DNA from: Elgaria multicarinata webbii
Lineage: Eukaryota; Chordata; Lepidosauria; Squamata; Anguidae
Direction of reading: 5' to 3'
DNA: 64,000 bases
Assembly (NCBI RefSeq): GCF_023053635.1
Contig: NC_086183.1
Coordinates: 32,903,501-32,967,500 of the forward strand
This document shows, piece by piece, positions 1 to 9,946 of the stretch (positions are counted from its first letter, which is position 1; each line of letters opens with the position of its first letter). The notes under the pieces were generated by a model, which was not told the DNA's origin, searched no databases, and saw only the letters and a list, made by a program, of their open reading frames with translations. The translations under genes and the position numbers were made by a program.

Positions 1-1030
1 GGCGGTTACTACAGCTCAAATGTTGATGCCAGAGAAAGCCGGCGTTTGATCAAAGCATTTGGGTCAGTCCCCTCTCTTACACAAGCCCTTTCCCTTTGCT
101 TACTCGCTGCAAGTATTTAACTGGTTTTTCGTGTAATTCGCAGGCGAAGTGAGGCACACCACCTGGAAGGGCCGAGTTCCCCTTCACAAGAGGATGACAA
201 TTCCACCATGCCATCCTCTTGCTGGCTGGCTGGCACTGGCAGGAGCAGCTGCTGCAAAAGACTTCCTGCCCCCTCCCAGCCAGGGAACACAACGGCCTTA
301 GAAGGCCCAAAACAACAGATGCAACACTGATTCACAATAGCAGAGGGAAAAGACAGTACTAGGAAATGCATTGGTAGGGAGGTTATGGATCCCCTTAGCT
401 GGAACCAGGTGGGTGGGGCGAGGGTGGGGCGATACCTCCAGTGAAAGCACTGAACTGCACAGCCGGCCCCGTCCACGTGGGCAGCAGATGTAGGCATTAC
501 CCAGGGCAGCGTGGCAAGAGAAAGAGTTTTCTGTCTTGCTGCTGCCTCCTGCTAAGCCCTGGGCGTCTGATTTCTTGATCAAACTCGTTCCACTACGCTC
601 AAACAACTTGCATTTACTTATAAAGAGAGGCAAAAATCCCCAACGTCATGAGCTGCAGAAGCAGACGTTCACATCCTGAAAACAACCCAACAGAGAGGCG
701 ATCTTTGGTACCCTTTCTTTCTCCCTCCCTCCCTCCATATTCCTATCGTTTTATACGGCCTTTCTCTGCCTTCTATGGGACGGCCTTCCCTGTAACACTC
801 AGACACAGGAGGCCAATTTTTCTCTCCTCTCCTCTAATGACTCTCCCACGTCCCTTTTAATAGGCTCCTCTCCCACCTACAACACAACAATCCCTAACAA
901 CTGCCCACAAAAGGATTCGAAATAAATCTCTACTCGAAGATCTCTGCTGTTTTAGCAGACTAAGACAGCTACGCTTAGGAATACCCAAGTCTCCTCCCCA
1001 GAAAGCAATTTTATGCTTCTTCTTCTGCCC
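1..1030. other. Unassigned, non-repetitive-looking DNA
   Basis: No gene, RNA or recognised repeat could be supported here. Open frames on the minus strand (77-633) overlap each other and show no family features. Exons of the minus-strand signal-peptide gene could lie here but none was convincing. Confidence 0.4.
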
Positions 1031-1149
1031 AATAACATTCTATCTGCTCCCTGTCGTATAGCGTGGCCATTCCGCCTCCATCATTGAATGGGCAGCTTCT
1101 TTTAGCATGGCCACTGTTGTGGTTAAGAGGATGAGCAGGGAGTCTGGTT

Positions 1150-1425
1150 CAAAAAACACGCAAGGGCTCCACTGGATCAGGCTCAAAGGCCTCTCTAGCC
1201 CAGCATTCTGTCCCCACAGAGGCCATCCAGATGCCCTGCTGCGAAGCTCACAAGCATCACCTGAGTGCAAAAGCCCATGTTCCCCAGCAACTGGCATTCA
1301 GAGCCATACCGCCTCTCAAGCTGGAGATAATATAACGCTATTACGACTAGTAGCCGCTGATAACTTTATCTTCCACGAATTTGTTGAATCCCCCTTTAAA
1401 ACCATCCATATAGGTGGCCAACACT
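1150..1425 (-). mobile_element. CR1/L3-type LINE 3' fragment
   Basis: This matches the same family as 33728-34060, 49140-49580 and 62310-62745. The shared anchors are the 'vicinity of GGCCATCCAGATG', 'CCATGTTCCCCAGCAACTGG' and 'CCCCTTTAAAACCATCCATA' motifs. It is old and diverged. Confidence 0.7.
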
Positions 1426-2244
1426 AAAACTTTGGGACCACACTGCATATGGACATGGGAAACGGGCATATACCGATCAAGCCTTTGGCCATAGGCCATC
1501 CCGCATCAGGAGCAGAAAGCAGGTACCCCCCTGACCACAACAGCTCTCCCAAGAACGGCACTACTTTTCCCCATCAGAACAACTGGGGTCCATTCACTTG
1601 TAGTGAGGGAATTAAAACAGGGCCCTCCAGGGTCTGGTTCAACAACACAAGGATCTCTGTGCAAAGAAGATGTGGCACCCCTGGACCTTTCTCTGTGTCG
1701 CCCGAGACACCCAGCGTTGGGGAGGCAGGGTTTTGACGTCACTGCCACAGTGCAATGTTTTGCCTGCTCCATGGGAATGAACGGCAATTACTGCAACCTT
1801 ACACAGACGTGGGAAAAGTGCATGCAACGACCCCCATGGAGTGGAGGCCAAGTCTGAGACTCCTGCAGGTGACCAGAACATGGGGATTAATAAATATATA
1901 TATGTGTTGGGGAACTGAACCACTCCCGCTAGCCTTGCTTCAAGTATCTTTCACGTGCTGGTCTGGAGCAAGACTGGCAAAAGCGATGCAGCTTCACATG
2001 CTGGTAATCCCCACATCTGGGTCGTCTGCAGGAGACTCGCTGGCAGACACCTCATACCCCACCCCAGCCCCTGAGAATTACACCTGCTCTTATCTTGAGC
2101 CATCGAAGTTTATTATGCAGTCACAGACTGGTTCAGCCAGCTCTAATCTGCACGGCCCCATGCTTGCTTTCGAAGGTTGGCCACACTCCAGTGTGTGAGA
2201 GAGCAGGATGTGTGTTGCTTTTTGTTTGCGAGAGGGGTTTTACA
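1426..2244. other. Unassigned DNA
   Basis: No gene or recognised repeat was supported. Several overlapping ORFs of 80-147 codons run on both strands without any family signature, which is typical of chance frames. Confidence 0.4.
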
Positions 2245-2610
2245 CAGATTAATAATAATAAGATTTATTTCTTACCCGCCTCTCCCTTTGGATCGAGGCG
2301 GGGAACAACATTAGAACAGGAATCAATACATCTTAAAAATTCTTGATTTTTCATTGATCTGGATAGGCCTGCCGGAAAAGGCTAGTCTTTAAAGCTGCCT
2401 TAAAATCACAGAGAGTTAATTTTACGAATCTCCTCCGGCAGGCCATTCCACAATCTGGGGGCGACAGAAGAAAAGGTCCTCTGGGAAACTGATGTCAGCC
2501 TAGTTTTAACTGACTAAAGTAAGTTCACCCCAGAGGACCTGAGTGTGCAGGGCGGACTATATGGGAGAAGGCAATCCCGCAGGTAACCTGAATCCCAAAC
2601 CATTTAAGAT
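2245..2610 (-). mobile_element. L2-like LINE 3' end
   Basis: It begins with an ATT-rich tail followed by TTTATTTCTTACCCGCCTCT, the reverse complement of the 'rows of AATAAA after AGAGGCGGG' ending that L2-like elements have here. A related copy is at 36449-36540. Confidence 0.6.
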
Positions 2611-2887
2611 CCATATCAGTGTAATGCCTCCATTAGGGGGTCAATCAAAAGATGGCAAAAAATGGGCAAGCTTTCAAGATCTGCAGATCTCTTCATCAGG
2701 CAGGCAAGATGTTACTGATGAAGATATGGGGAGCTCCCAAAAGCTTGCACATTTATTTATTATTGATCTTCTGGTTGACCCTTAATGGAGATATTACACC
2801 AATACGGATTTGGGGGTTTTGCTCACGGCTAACACGGCCTTTTTAGTGCCTTGGGGTAATGCACATTAAGTACTTAATGTGCATTTC

Positions 2888-2982
2888 TATAGGGATGCTT
2901 TAGGGCGGATTCCTGTATTGAGCAGGGGGTTGGACTCGATGGCCTTGTAGGCCCCTTCCAACTCTGCTATTCTATGATTCTA
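2888..2982 (+). mobile_element. CR1 3' end fragment
   Basis: About 95 bases that match the CR1 tail: GGGATGCTTTAGGG, GGTTGGACTCGATGGCC and the terminal TTCTATGATTCTA. Confidence 0.85.
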
Positions 2983-3179
2983 CTTACATGCCCATATATG
3001 TGAACCTGGATATATTGTTTTCAATTAATCCTATTAATATTGCTGTTTTCTCCCCCAAAATGACCTATTCCCCCACTTTCTCGTCTTGGGGCTCCCTTGT
3101 CCAGGGCTGGGGGGAGGGCAGCACTGACCCACAGAGGGCCCTCCCCACACAACTCAAGCCCCTCCCCCGCGCCCCTCTT

Positions 3180-3560
3180 GTCGCGACAAGCCCCGCCCCC
3201 TCCCACGTGACGCCGCCCGTCGCGACAAGCTCCCCCCTCCTGGCGACACTCACGTTGCCGGCCGTGAGGCGCCATCGTCCGGGCTCCGCCGGAGCTCCGC
3301 CAGCCGGCCCGGGCGCCAGCGCGGCCCCCGAGAGCAGCAGCAGCGGGACCAGCCGGAGCGGGAGCCGCGTCCCCGCGCAGCGCGCCAGGCGCCGACCCGC
3401 CGCCATCCTCTTCCGGAACCGCGAGTCACGTGGGCGCGCGGGGGGCGGGGCCCGGAGGGAGGGGTCGGGGGAAAGTGACAACTGCGGGGCGGGGCGGAGG
3501 TGGCTCCTCCCCTTCCTTCCTCCCTTCCTTCCTGCCCCGCCCGCTTGTCGCGGCAAAGGG
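3180..3560 (-). promoter_or_regulatory. CpG island promoter with paired CACGTG boxes
   Basis: CpG density here is far above the surroundings. The GTCACGTG core appears at 3425-3432 (just upstream of the minus-strand ATG) and again, on the opposite strand, at 3204-3211 inside the first intron. GC boxes occur near 3440-3450. The layout suggests a housekeeping promoter driving the minus-strand gene; activity in both directions is possible. Confidence 0.55.
3254..3406 (-). CDS. First coding exon of an unidentified secretory/lysosomal-type protein
   Basis: On the minus strand an ATG at 3406 opens 51 codons up to a consensus donor (AAC then GTGAGT) at 3254/3253, phase 0. The product starts MAAGRRLARCAGTRLPL and continues through a leucine-rich core (VPLLLLSGAALA) and a small-residue region, which is a classic cleavable signal peptide. 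It lies in a CpG-rich island with two GTCACGTGGG-type E-boxes (3204-3211 and 3425-3432). I do not recognise the gene, and no second exon could be identified in the 3.2 kb remaining before the window edge. It is divergent to CAPNS1. Confidence 0.5.
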
Positions 3561-3599
3561 CCGGGTGCAAAGAGACAACCCGGAGGAAAAACGAAAGGC

Positions 3600-3655
3600 T
3601 GAAGAAGAAGAAGAAGAAGAAGAAGAAGAAGAAGAAGAAGAAGATGATGATGATG
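3600..3655. repeat. GAA/GAT microsatellite
   Basis: About 14 GAA units are followed by four GAT units, next to the CpG island. Confidence 0.95.
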
Positions 3656-3751
3656 CACCCCTCTCCCCCGTCCTCCGCACCAGGCGTCATTTTGTCCACC
3701 GCTATCAGGTCTCCCCTTAGCCTCCTTCTTTCCAAGCTGAACAATCCCATT

Positions 3752-4610
3752 TGATCATAGAATTGCAGAGTTGGAAGGGGCCTCCTAAGGCCATCTAGTC
3801 CAGCCCCCTGCTCAACGCAGGAATCCACCCTAAAGCATCCCTGACAGAGGGTTGTCCAGCTGCCTCTTGAAGGCCTCTAGTGTGGGAGAGCCCACAACCT
3901 CCCTAGGTCACTGGTTCCATTGTCGTACTGCTCTAACAGTCAGGAAGTTTTTCCTGATCATAGACTCATAGAATAGCAGAGTTGGAAGGGGCCTACAAGG
4001 CCATCGAGTCCAACCCCCTGCTCAATGCAGGAATCCACCCTAAAGCATCCCTGACAGGTGGTTGTCCAGCTGCCTCTTGAAGGCCTCTAGTGTGGGAGAG
4101 CCCACCACCTCCCTAGGTCACTGGTTCCATTGTCGTACTGCTCTAACAGTCAGGAAGTTTTTCCTGATCATAGACTCATAGAATAGCAGAGTTGGAAGGG
4201 GCCTACAAGGCCATCGAGTCCAACCCCCTGCTCAATGCAGGAATCCACCCTAAAGCATCCCTGACAGAGGGTTGTCCAGCTGCCTCTTGAATGCTTCTAG
4301 TGTGGGAGAGCCCACAACCTCACCAGGCAACTGATTCCATTGTCGTACTGCTCTAACAGTCAGGATGTTTTTCCTGATGTCCAGCTGGAATCTGGCTTCC
4401 TGTAACTTGATCCCTTTATTCCGTGTCCTGCACTCTGGGAGGATCGAGAAGAGATCCTGGCCCTCCTAGGGGAGATGCTCCAGCCCCTTAATCATTTTAG
4501 TTGCCCTTTTCTGCACTTCTTCTAGCTCTATAATATCCTTTTTTAGGGGTGGGGACCAGAACTGTACACCATAGATTTGTATAAAGGCAGTAGGATAATG
4601 ACAGTTTTAT
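3752..4610 (-). mobile_element. CR1 3' end with its terminal ~210 bp tandemly triplicated
   Basis: Three copies of the CR1 tail in reverse orientation start near 3752, 3961 and 4171. The first two stop at the identical point (TTTTTCCTGATCA) and run straight into the next copy, while the third continues through the ORF2 C-terminal region to about 4610. The shared breakpoint points to tandem duplication and not three insertions. Confidence 0.9.
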
Positions 4611-4628
4611 TTTTAATTCCATTTTTTA

Positions 4629-4629
4629 A

Positions 4630-4663
<34 letters not shown>
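4629..4663. repeat. ATT microsatellite
   Basis: About eleven perfect ATT units. Confidence 0.95.
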
Positions 4664-4665
<2 letters not shown>

Positions 4666-4670
4666 TAACA

Positions 4671-5189
4671 GAGCCAGTGTGGTGTAGTGGCTAAGGTGTT
4701 TGGACTGGGAATCATGAGATCCGAGTTCTAGACCCCGCTCAGCCAGAAGAAGGATCAAGGGGACAGGAGCAGGTGGAAAAAACATCACGGCCTGCTCCTG
4801 TTGGACTCCCCTCCTTCGGGAGCAGCCCTGTTCCCAGTCCACTTCATTTCTCTCTCTCTTTACCTCTTCCCTCCTGGACTCCTTTTCCTTGTGTGTCATG
4901 TCTTTATTAGACTGTAAGCCTGAGGGCCGGGACTGTCTTTTTTGCTAAGTATAAGCCGCTCCGAGAGCCTTTTTTGGCTGAGGAGCGGGGGATAAATATG
5001 ATAAATAAATAAATAAATAAAATGGAAACCCACTGGGTGACTTTGGGCCAGTCAGACTCTCAGCCCAACCTACCTCACAGGGATGTTGTTGTGAGGATGA
5101 CATGGAGAGGAGGAAGATTATGTAGGCCGCCTTGGGTTCCTTGGAGGAAAAAAGGCGGGTTATAAATGTAATAAATAAATAAATAAAAA
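4671..5189 (+). mobile_element. Sauria-like tRNA SINE split by another retroelement tail
   Basis: The 5' half (4671-4745) has the tRNA-derived head GAGCCAGTGTGGTGTAGTGG and a B-box-like GAGTTCTAGACCC. The 3' half (5021-5189) resumes with AACCCACTGGGTGACTTTGGG and ends in GGCGGGTTATAAATG plus AATA repeats. An unrelated LINE/SINE tail (4746-5020), which has its own AATA tail, separates the halves. The 3' tail resembles that of BovB LINEs, as is known for Sauria SINEs. Confidence 0.75.
4746..5020 (+). mobile_element. LINE-like tail inserted in the SINE
   Basis: It carries GACTGTAAGCCTGAGGGC and CCGCTCCGAGAGCC, then an AATA-rich end. A reverse-oriented relative is at 18230-18600 (GGCTTACAATCTAAA, CCAGAGCGGCTTAC). 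Confidence 0.55.
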
Positions 5190-5676
5190 CACGGAAATTG
5201 CCTTTTTCACAGTGGCAGTATACTGGGTGGACACTTTCATCGAGCTGCCCATCACAACCCCAAGTTCTCTTTCTTGGTGCCCCCATCTTGCATCACTTTA
5301 CACTTGCTTATATCGAACCGCACCTGCCATTTGGATGCCCGCCCTCCCTTCGTCCCAGAAAACAGCACAAAAACGGGCACAAAACTCTGGCATGTGTTTG
5401 GGGGAGACACTACGGGGAGTGGGGTCAAGAGCAAACAGACCCCAAGAGGAGTCCGGTTTGATATACGGAGTAACCTTGCAGCCTTGCCCAGACTAGCACC
5501 CTGCAGATATTTTGGACTGCAAGTCCCAGCATTCCTGACCGTTGGCCATGGTGGCCTGGGAGGTGAAATCCAAAACATCTGGATAATTGGGGGATTCCGC
5601 TCTGGTCGCTTCCCGCCAGAGGGCGTCGCCTTCTTTCTCCGCCCACTGCTGCTGCCTTTCCTCGCACACATTCCAG

Positions 5677-5871
5677 GCGCCTGATTCAGAGCCGGAGGCG
5701 GGCAGCGGAATTCTCTCGCCCCAGAAGCAACCTCTGACCGAGGAGCAGACACGCTCCACTTCCGAGGAACTGGCACAACGGGTTTGGGAGCAGGTTGCCA
5801 TCATCATGAATGATGATGTAAACTTTTCCAAGAAGCCAGGGACTAAGAAGAGGTCCCCCACCCTTGAATAA
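5677..5871 (+). CDS. Possible terminal exon of an unidentified gene
   Basis: A pyrimidine-rich acceptor (CCTTTCCTCGCACACATTCCAG) ends at 5676, followed by 64 open codons and TAA. The product runs from APDSEPEAGSG through LTEEQTRSTSEELAQRVWEQ and ends KKPGTKKRSPTLE. It is acidic-then-basic, with a likely helix in the middle. The stop codon lies inside an AATAAA (5867-5872). No upstream coding exon was found between 3.7 and 5.6 kb, which is mostly repeats. It could be a real last exon, a retrocopy fragment or chance; I do not recognise the protein. Confidence 0.3.
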   Translation, partial: APDSEPEAGSGILSPQKQPLTEEQTRSTSEELAQRVWEQVAIIMNDDVNFSKKPGTKKRSPTLE

Positions 5872-5935
5872 ATTGAGCAACACTCCTCTTCGGTTAGAGA
5901 GGCGGAAACACATCTTGATCTGAATCCACTAAGGG

Positions 5936-6122
5936 TGCAACCTTATGCATGTTTAGACAAAAAAAAAGTCCTACAATCCTATGCATGTTCAGACAGGAAA
6001 AAATCCTACAATCCTATGCATGTTTAGACAGGAAAAAGTCCTACAATCCTATGCATGTTTAGACAGGAAAAAGACCTACAATCCTATACATGTTTAGACA
6101 GGAAAAAGACCTACAAGTCCCA
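5936..6122. repeat. ~35-bp minisatellite from a MITE terminus
   Basis: Five imperfect units contain AATCCTATGCATGTTTAGAC followed by AGGAAAAAGTCCTAC. The same unit forms the arms of fold-back copies at 62191-62299 and 26450-26635. Confidence 0.85.
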
Positions 6123-6336
6123 CATGCCTCAGCCATGTATAGAATTGCACCAGATTCTTAATACCAAGCAACAGTATTTCCTTCCTTGGAAATTGAGTTA
6201 ACTAACCCCCATTTAAAGGGAATTTGGGTGTATAGTTTGGCAGTAAAGGAGATATTCTGTTCTGTTTTTACAATGGAATTTAAAAACAGAAGATAGATTC
6301 TTTTTGGTCTGAGCAGGTTCTATCTTCTCGTCTAGC

Positions 6337-6452
6337 TTTTCCCCAACCTGGTGCCCGCCAGATGTGTCAGACTACAATTCCCAGCACCCCAGCCAGTTGG
6401 GAAGTTGTAGTCCGACAAATCTGGAGGGCTCCAGGTTGGGGAAAGCTGTAAC
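6337..6452. mobile_element. Diverged fold-back hAT-like MITE
   Basis: The arms start CTTTTCCCCAACCTGG and end CCAGGTTGGGGAAAGCTG, with 'CAGATGTGTCAGACTACAA' facing its reverse complement. It is a relative of the 130-bp palindromes. Confidence 0.75.
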
Positions 6453-6819
6453 CTAGTCCAAGGATTAGTAATTTGTGGCCCTCCAGATGTTGCTGGCCTA
6501 CCATTGGCTTGGGCTGATGGGAGTTGGAGTCCAAGAAATTGCCCATTTCTGATAAGTGCTTCGTCATAATCCTGCTTCCTACAGTGGCCACCCCAGAAAT
6601 AACCCTTTCCGGCGGCTTCACCCTTGCATCTGGCCTTCAAAGGTAGTCTACCTCTGATCATGGAGGTTCGAGTTAACTATCAAGGTTCATCAAAGCTTTT
6701 GAAGGAAGACGGGTCCGCCAATTACGGGATATAGCACTATGAAGGCGGTCTATGGTATGTATCTTATGGGCCCCAACAGTGGTCAGTGCACTTCAGTGCT
6801 GCTGTAAAACAGCCGTGTG

Positions 6820-7500
6820 GCTCCTGCCTAAGTCTCCATATTGAAGTCTCCTCTAACTTTTGAAAACTAGTGGAGAAATGTAATTTAGTGTCATTTTTTT
6901 TCTGTTTGTTTGCTTAGGGTGACCCTATGAAAAGGAGGACAGGGATCCTGTATCTTTAACTGTTGCATAGAAAAGGGAATTTCAGCAGGTGTCATTTGTA
7001 TATATAGAGAACCTGGTGAAATCCCCTCTTCATCACCACAGTTAAAGCTGCAGGAGCTATACTAGAGTGACCAGATTTAAAAGAGGGCAGGGCTCCTGCA
7101 GCTTTAACTGTGGTGATGAAGAGGGAATTTCACCAGGTTCCCCATATATACAAATGACACCTGCTGAAATTCCCTTTTCTATGCAACAGTTAAAGATACA
7201 GGAGCCCTGTCCTCCTTTTCATAGGGTCACCCTACTTAAACTGTTCTTTGCCTATTATTCATTTGCAGGTGCTTAAGTACTTTAGGCTGCAATCCTATGC
7301 ATACTTACCTGGGAACAAGTCCTATTTAACTTAATAGGATTTGTTTCTGAGTAGACACACATAGGATTGCAGTGTTAGATAATTAAAGGGTTCCCTAGAC
7401 CTTTACATATGGCTGTTTTTTTTAAAAAAATCCTACACCGCACCCCACCCCACCCTACCAAAAAACTCCCGTTTTTGTGGATTCAGAATATGGCAACCCC
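6820..7500 (-). mobile_element. hAT-like element, reverse relative of 22973-23449, split by a MITE
   Basis: Segments on either side of 6916-7234 match 22973-23449 in reverse complement, including GGATTTGTTTCTGAGTAGAC, AGGATTGCAG and the end CAGAATATGGCAACCC. The uninterrupted relative shows the pre-insertion site. Confidence 0.75.
6916..7234. mobile_element. 319-bp fold-back MITE
   Basis: Nearly the whole element is an inverted repeat: AGGGTGACCCTATGAAAAGG at the left end and its complement at the right, with GCTGCAGGAGC near the centre. Same-length copy at 39271-39589; shorter copy at 54293-54600. Confidence 0.9.
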
Positions 7501-7689
7501 ATATAAAGCAGTAGTGTGGCTGCTGTAGTGCACTTCACTACCGCTATAAATCCGTTGTGTGGCTCCTGCCTTTTATATTCCGCTTTCATAGCGGAATATC
7601 CTGCTTGGTGTAGACAAGCCCTTGGTCTTCCCAAGGAACCGCGTGGGTGGTTCTGTGACACCAGAACTTCCCTTTTTCCAAACGTGTGA

Positions 7690-7805
7690 CTCATGGGGTC
7701 GGGGTTAAAAGCAGCAGCCCCGGCAGGGAACGCTCCCATCCACCCCAAAAAGCGACCCGGCTCCGCTTTGAAAGCGAAGCGACAAGTGGGGCGGGGAACA
7801 AGCGC

Positions 7806-7882
<77 letters not shown>

Positions 7883-8019
7883 ATTGGGCGCTAGGACCCG
7901 GCGGGATCCCCCGGCCTGCTCCGCTGCAGTGACTCGCTCGGGCGTGGTGGATCCCGCAGTGGCTCCCCCGGAGATCCGCCCGCAGCTGAAGCAACCCCGG
8001 GAGCAGCCTCCGCAGCAAG
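7690..8019 (+). promoter_or_regulatory. CAPNS1: CAPNS1 CpG-rich promoter and non-coding exon 1
   Basis: The stretch is GC- and CpG-rich, has no TATA box that I can see, and ends in a consensus splice donor (AAG then GTAAGC; exon end 8019). The next acceptor in the right place is the CTGCAG before 13097, which leads directly to the CAPNS1 start codon. A non-coding first exon is the known layout of mammalian CAPNS1. The exact transcription start cannot be read from sequence; it probably lies between the microsatellite (ending near 7881) and 8019. Intron 1 would be about 5.1 kb. Confidence 0.7.
7807..7881. repeat. Compound GT/GA microsatellite in CAPNS1 promoter
   Basis: About 17 GT units run directly into about 20 GA units, immediately upstream of the probable CAPNS1 start site. 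Confidence 0.95.
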
Positions 8020-8354
8020 GTAAGCCACGCGGAAACCCCGGCAGGGAGGCTGCCTCGGCCCGAATGGGTCCTTTCCCCTGGCAGTGGATCCCCTGCATGT
8101 CCTGGAGATCCCACCGGGGATCCCTTCACCCCCCCTCTTAAAGGACTTTCCTTTTGGGCAAGGATCTACTTCCTCCCCCTGGGCCTCCTCCGCTGCCCCG
8201 GCTATAAATGCTAATATCTGTTGCCCCCTGCCCGATTTGTAAAAGGCACGTCTTGGGATCCTTTCCACACGCGCTTCAGGCCTCTTGGATCGCTTCCCGT
8301 AGACAGTTACTCGATCCCTTGCGGAGTTGTGATCTGTAAATCCCCCCTCCCCAC

Positions 8355-8357
<3 letters not shown>

Positions 8358-8389
<32 letters not shown>
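8358..8389. repeat. CA microsatellite
   Basis: Sixteen CA units in CAPNS1 intron 1, followed by a short GA run. Confidence 0.95.
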
Positions 8390-8392
<3 letters not shown>

Positions 8393-8633
8393 AGAGAGGC
8401 CCGTCTCCTTGGGAGATCTCTCGTTTTTCCACTAACTGCTCCAACTGTACTGGATCCCTTCCCGATCCAGTGGCTTTCCCTCTTCTTTTGCCGAGCTGCC
8501 GCTCATGTCTTCCTGCCTCCGTTCTTCCCCCGCCCCTCCTTTCCTCTTTTCCGGAATCGTCTGCTTTTTAGAATCTTCTTTCGGATCTTCCGTGCGCTTT
8601 CTGGATCCCCCTTTAACCTCTCTTGGGCTCATC

Positions 8634-9085
8634 TACACCAAGCAGGAGATAGCGGTATGAAACTGGTATGAAAGCGGCATGTAAAAGGCAGGAGCCACGC
8701 CAAGCAGGAGATAGCGGTATGAAAGTGGTATGAAAGCGATCTGTGGTAGAGCCAGTGTGGCGTAGTGGCGGTTAGAGTGTTGGAATGGGAGTTGGGAGAT
8801 CCGGGTTCTAGTCCCCACTCGGCCATGGGAACCCACTGGATGACTTTGGGCCAGGCACAGGGTTGTTGTTGTGAGGATAAAAATGGAGAGGAGGAGGATT
8901 ATGTGTGCCGTCTTGGGTTCCTTAGAGGAAAAAAAGGCAGGATATAAATGCAATAAATAAATATGTGTCCATGGGCCCCAACAGTTGGCAGTGGCCTTCA
9001 ATACCGCTATAAAGCAGTCGTGTGGCTCCTGACTCTTTCATACCGCTTTCATAGTGCAATATCCTGCTTGGTGTAGATGAGCCCA
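8634..9085. mobile_element. Fold-back MITE interrupted by a SINE
   Basis: Terminal inverted repeats TGGGCTCATCTACACCAAGC and its complement enclose related half-elements. A Sauria-like SINE (8749-8962) lies inside. Members or relatives occur at 7480-7622 and 10701-10835. Confidence 0.7.
8749..8962 (+). mobile_element. Sauria-like tRNA-derived SINE
   Basis: Head GAGCCAGTGTGGCGTAGTGG, a B box near 8803 (GGGTTCTAGTCC), the central GGATGACTTTGGGCCAG, and a tail GCAGGATATAAATGC with AATA repeats. Confidence 0.85.
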
Positions 9086-9946
9086 TAATAGTGTGCATAA
9101 GCTCCTTCCGCGCAATCAATCTCCATCCTGCTGCTCTCTGGAGCTGGTGGTTTTCCACAGGGGATTCTCCCCCGACCCCCCACCGATCCTGGGTTCCTTT
9201 TGCCCAGGTTCCTGATCCCTGTCACTTCTTGACAATGTCTCCCCTCCAATTATGGGATTCCAAGGACTTCTGTGTGGCCTCGCCATGCGTGCCCACAAGG
9301 GGTTATGGATCTCGGATGAGGGGATCCATTAGCAAGAAATCCATTGACCTCACTGGATTTAATTCTTTGCAACAGTTGTGCACCAAGGTGTGTGTGTGTG
9401 TGCCCCTGGCTCTAGCAGGTAGTGAGAATTGGGGCCTCCCTGTTGTTCTGCATGGGGTTCCTCTCCGATGTGAGGAGGCAGGTGTCACTTTTGGAGGAAC
9501 CAACCCCACACTGCCTGGATCCCTGTCTAAATCTCAAGACCCCTTTCTAAAGCTGGCTAACCTCAAGTACCCAGACAGGACCTTCTCCATCTTGCCAACC
9601 TCCAGATGTGTTGGACTACAATCCCTATCATCCCCTAGCCAGCCAGGCAAAGCTGTGCCTCCCAGATGTTGGACTCCAATTCCCATCAGCGTGGCCAAGT
9701 CCTACAACACGGTTCTCCACTCTGTCAGTTGTCTGTGTAAATGGACTCAGAAGCGAGTCCAGCTGCATTGGGTGTTTTTTTTAACTCCCGGGCAACCATG
9801 CAGAACGTTGCATTGCGATTAAAATGTAAAACTGTTTTAACAGTTATGACATCCTGCAGGGAACCCTGGGAGTTGTAGTTTCACAAGGCGGGCTGGTAAT
9901 TATAACGTCCGGACACAGGACTCCACAACTCAGAGTTCCTTTAGAG

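Noticed and set aside
3430-3720. + strand frame ending in a poly-Glu/Asp run
   Set aside because: The acidic run is just the GAA/GAT microsatellite read in frame; the rest is CpG-island sequence without family features.
7686-8141. 151-codon frame across the CAPNS1 promoter
   Set aside because: It runs through the GT/GA microsatellite and across the exon 1 donor, so it is a chance frame.
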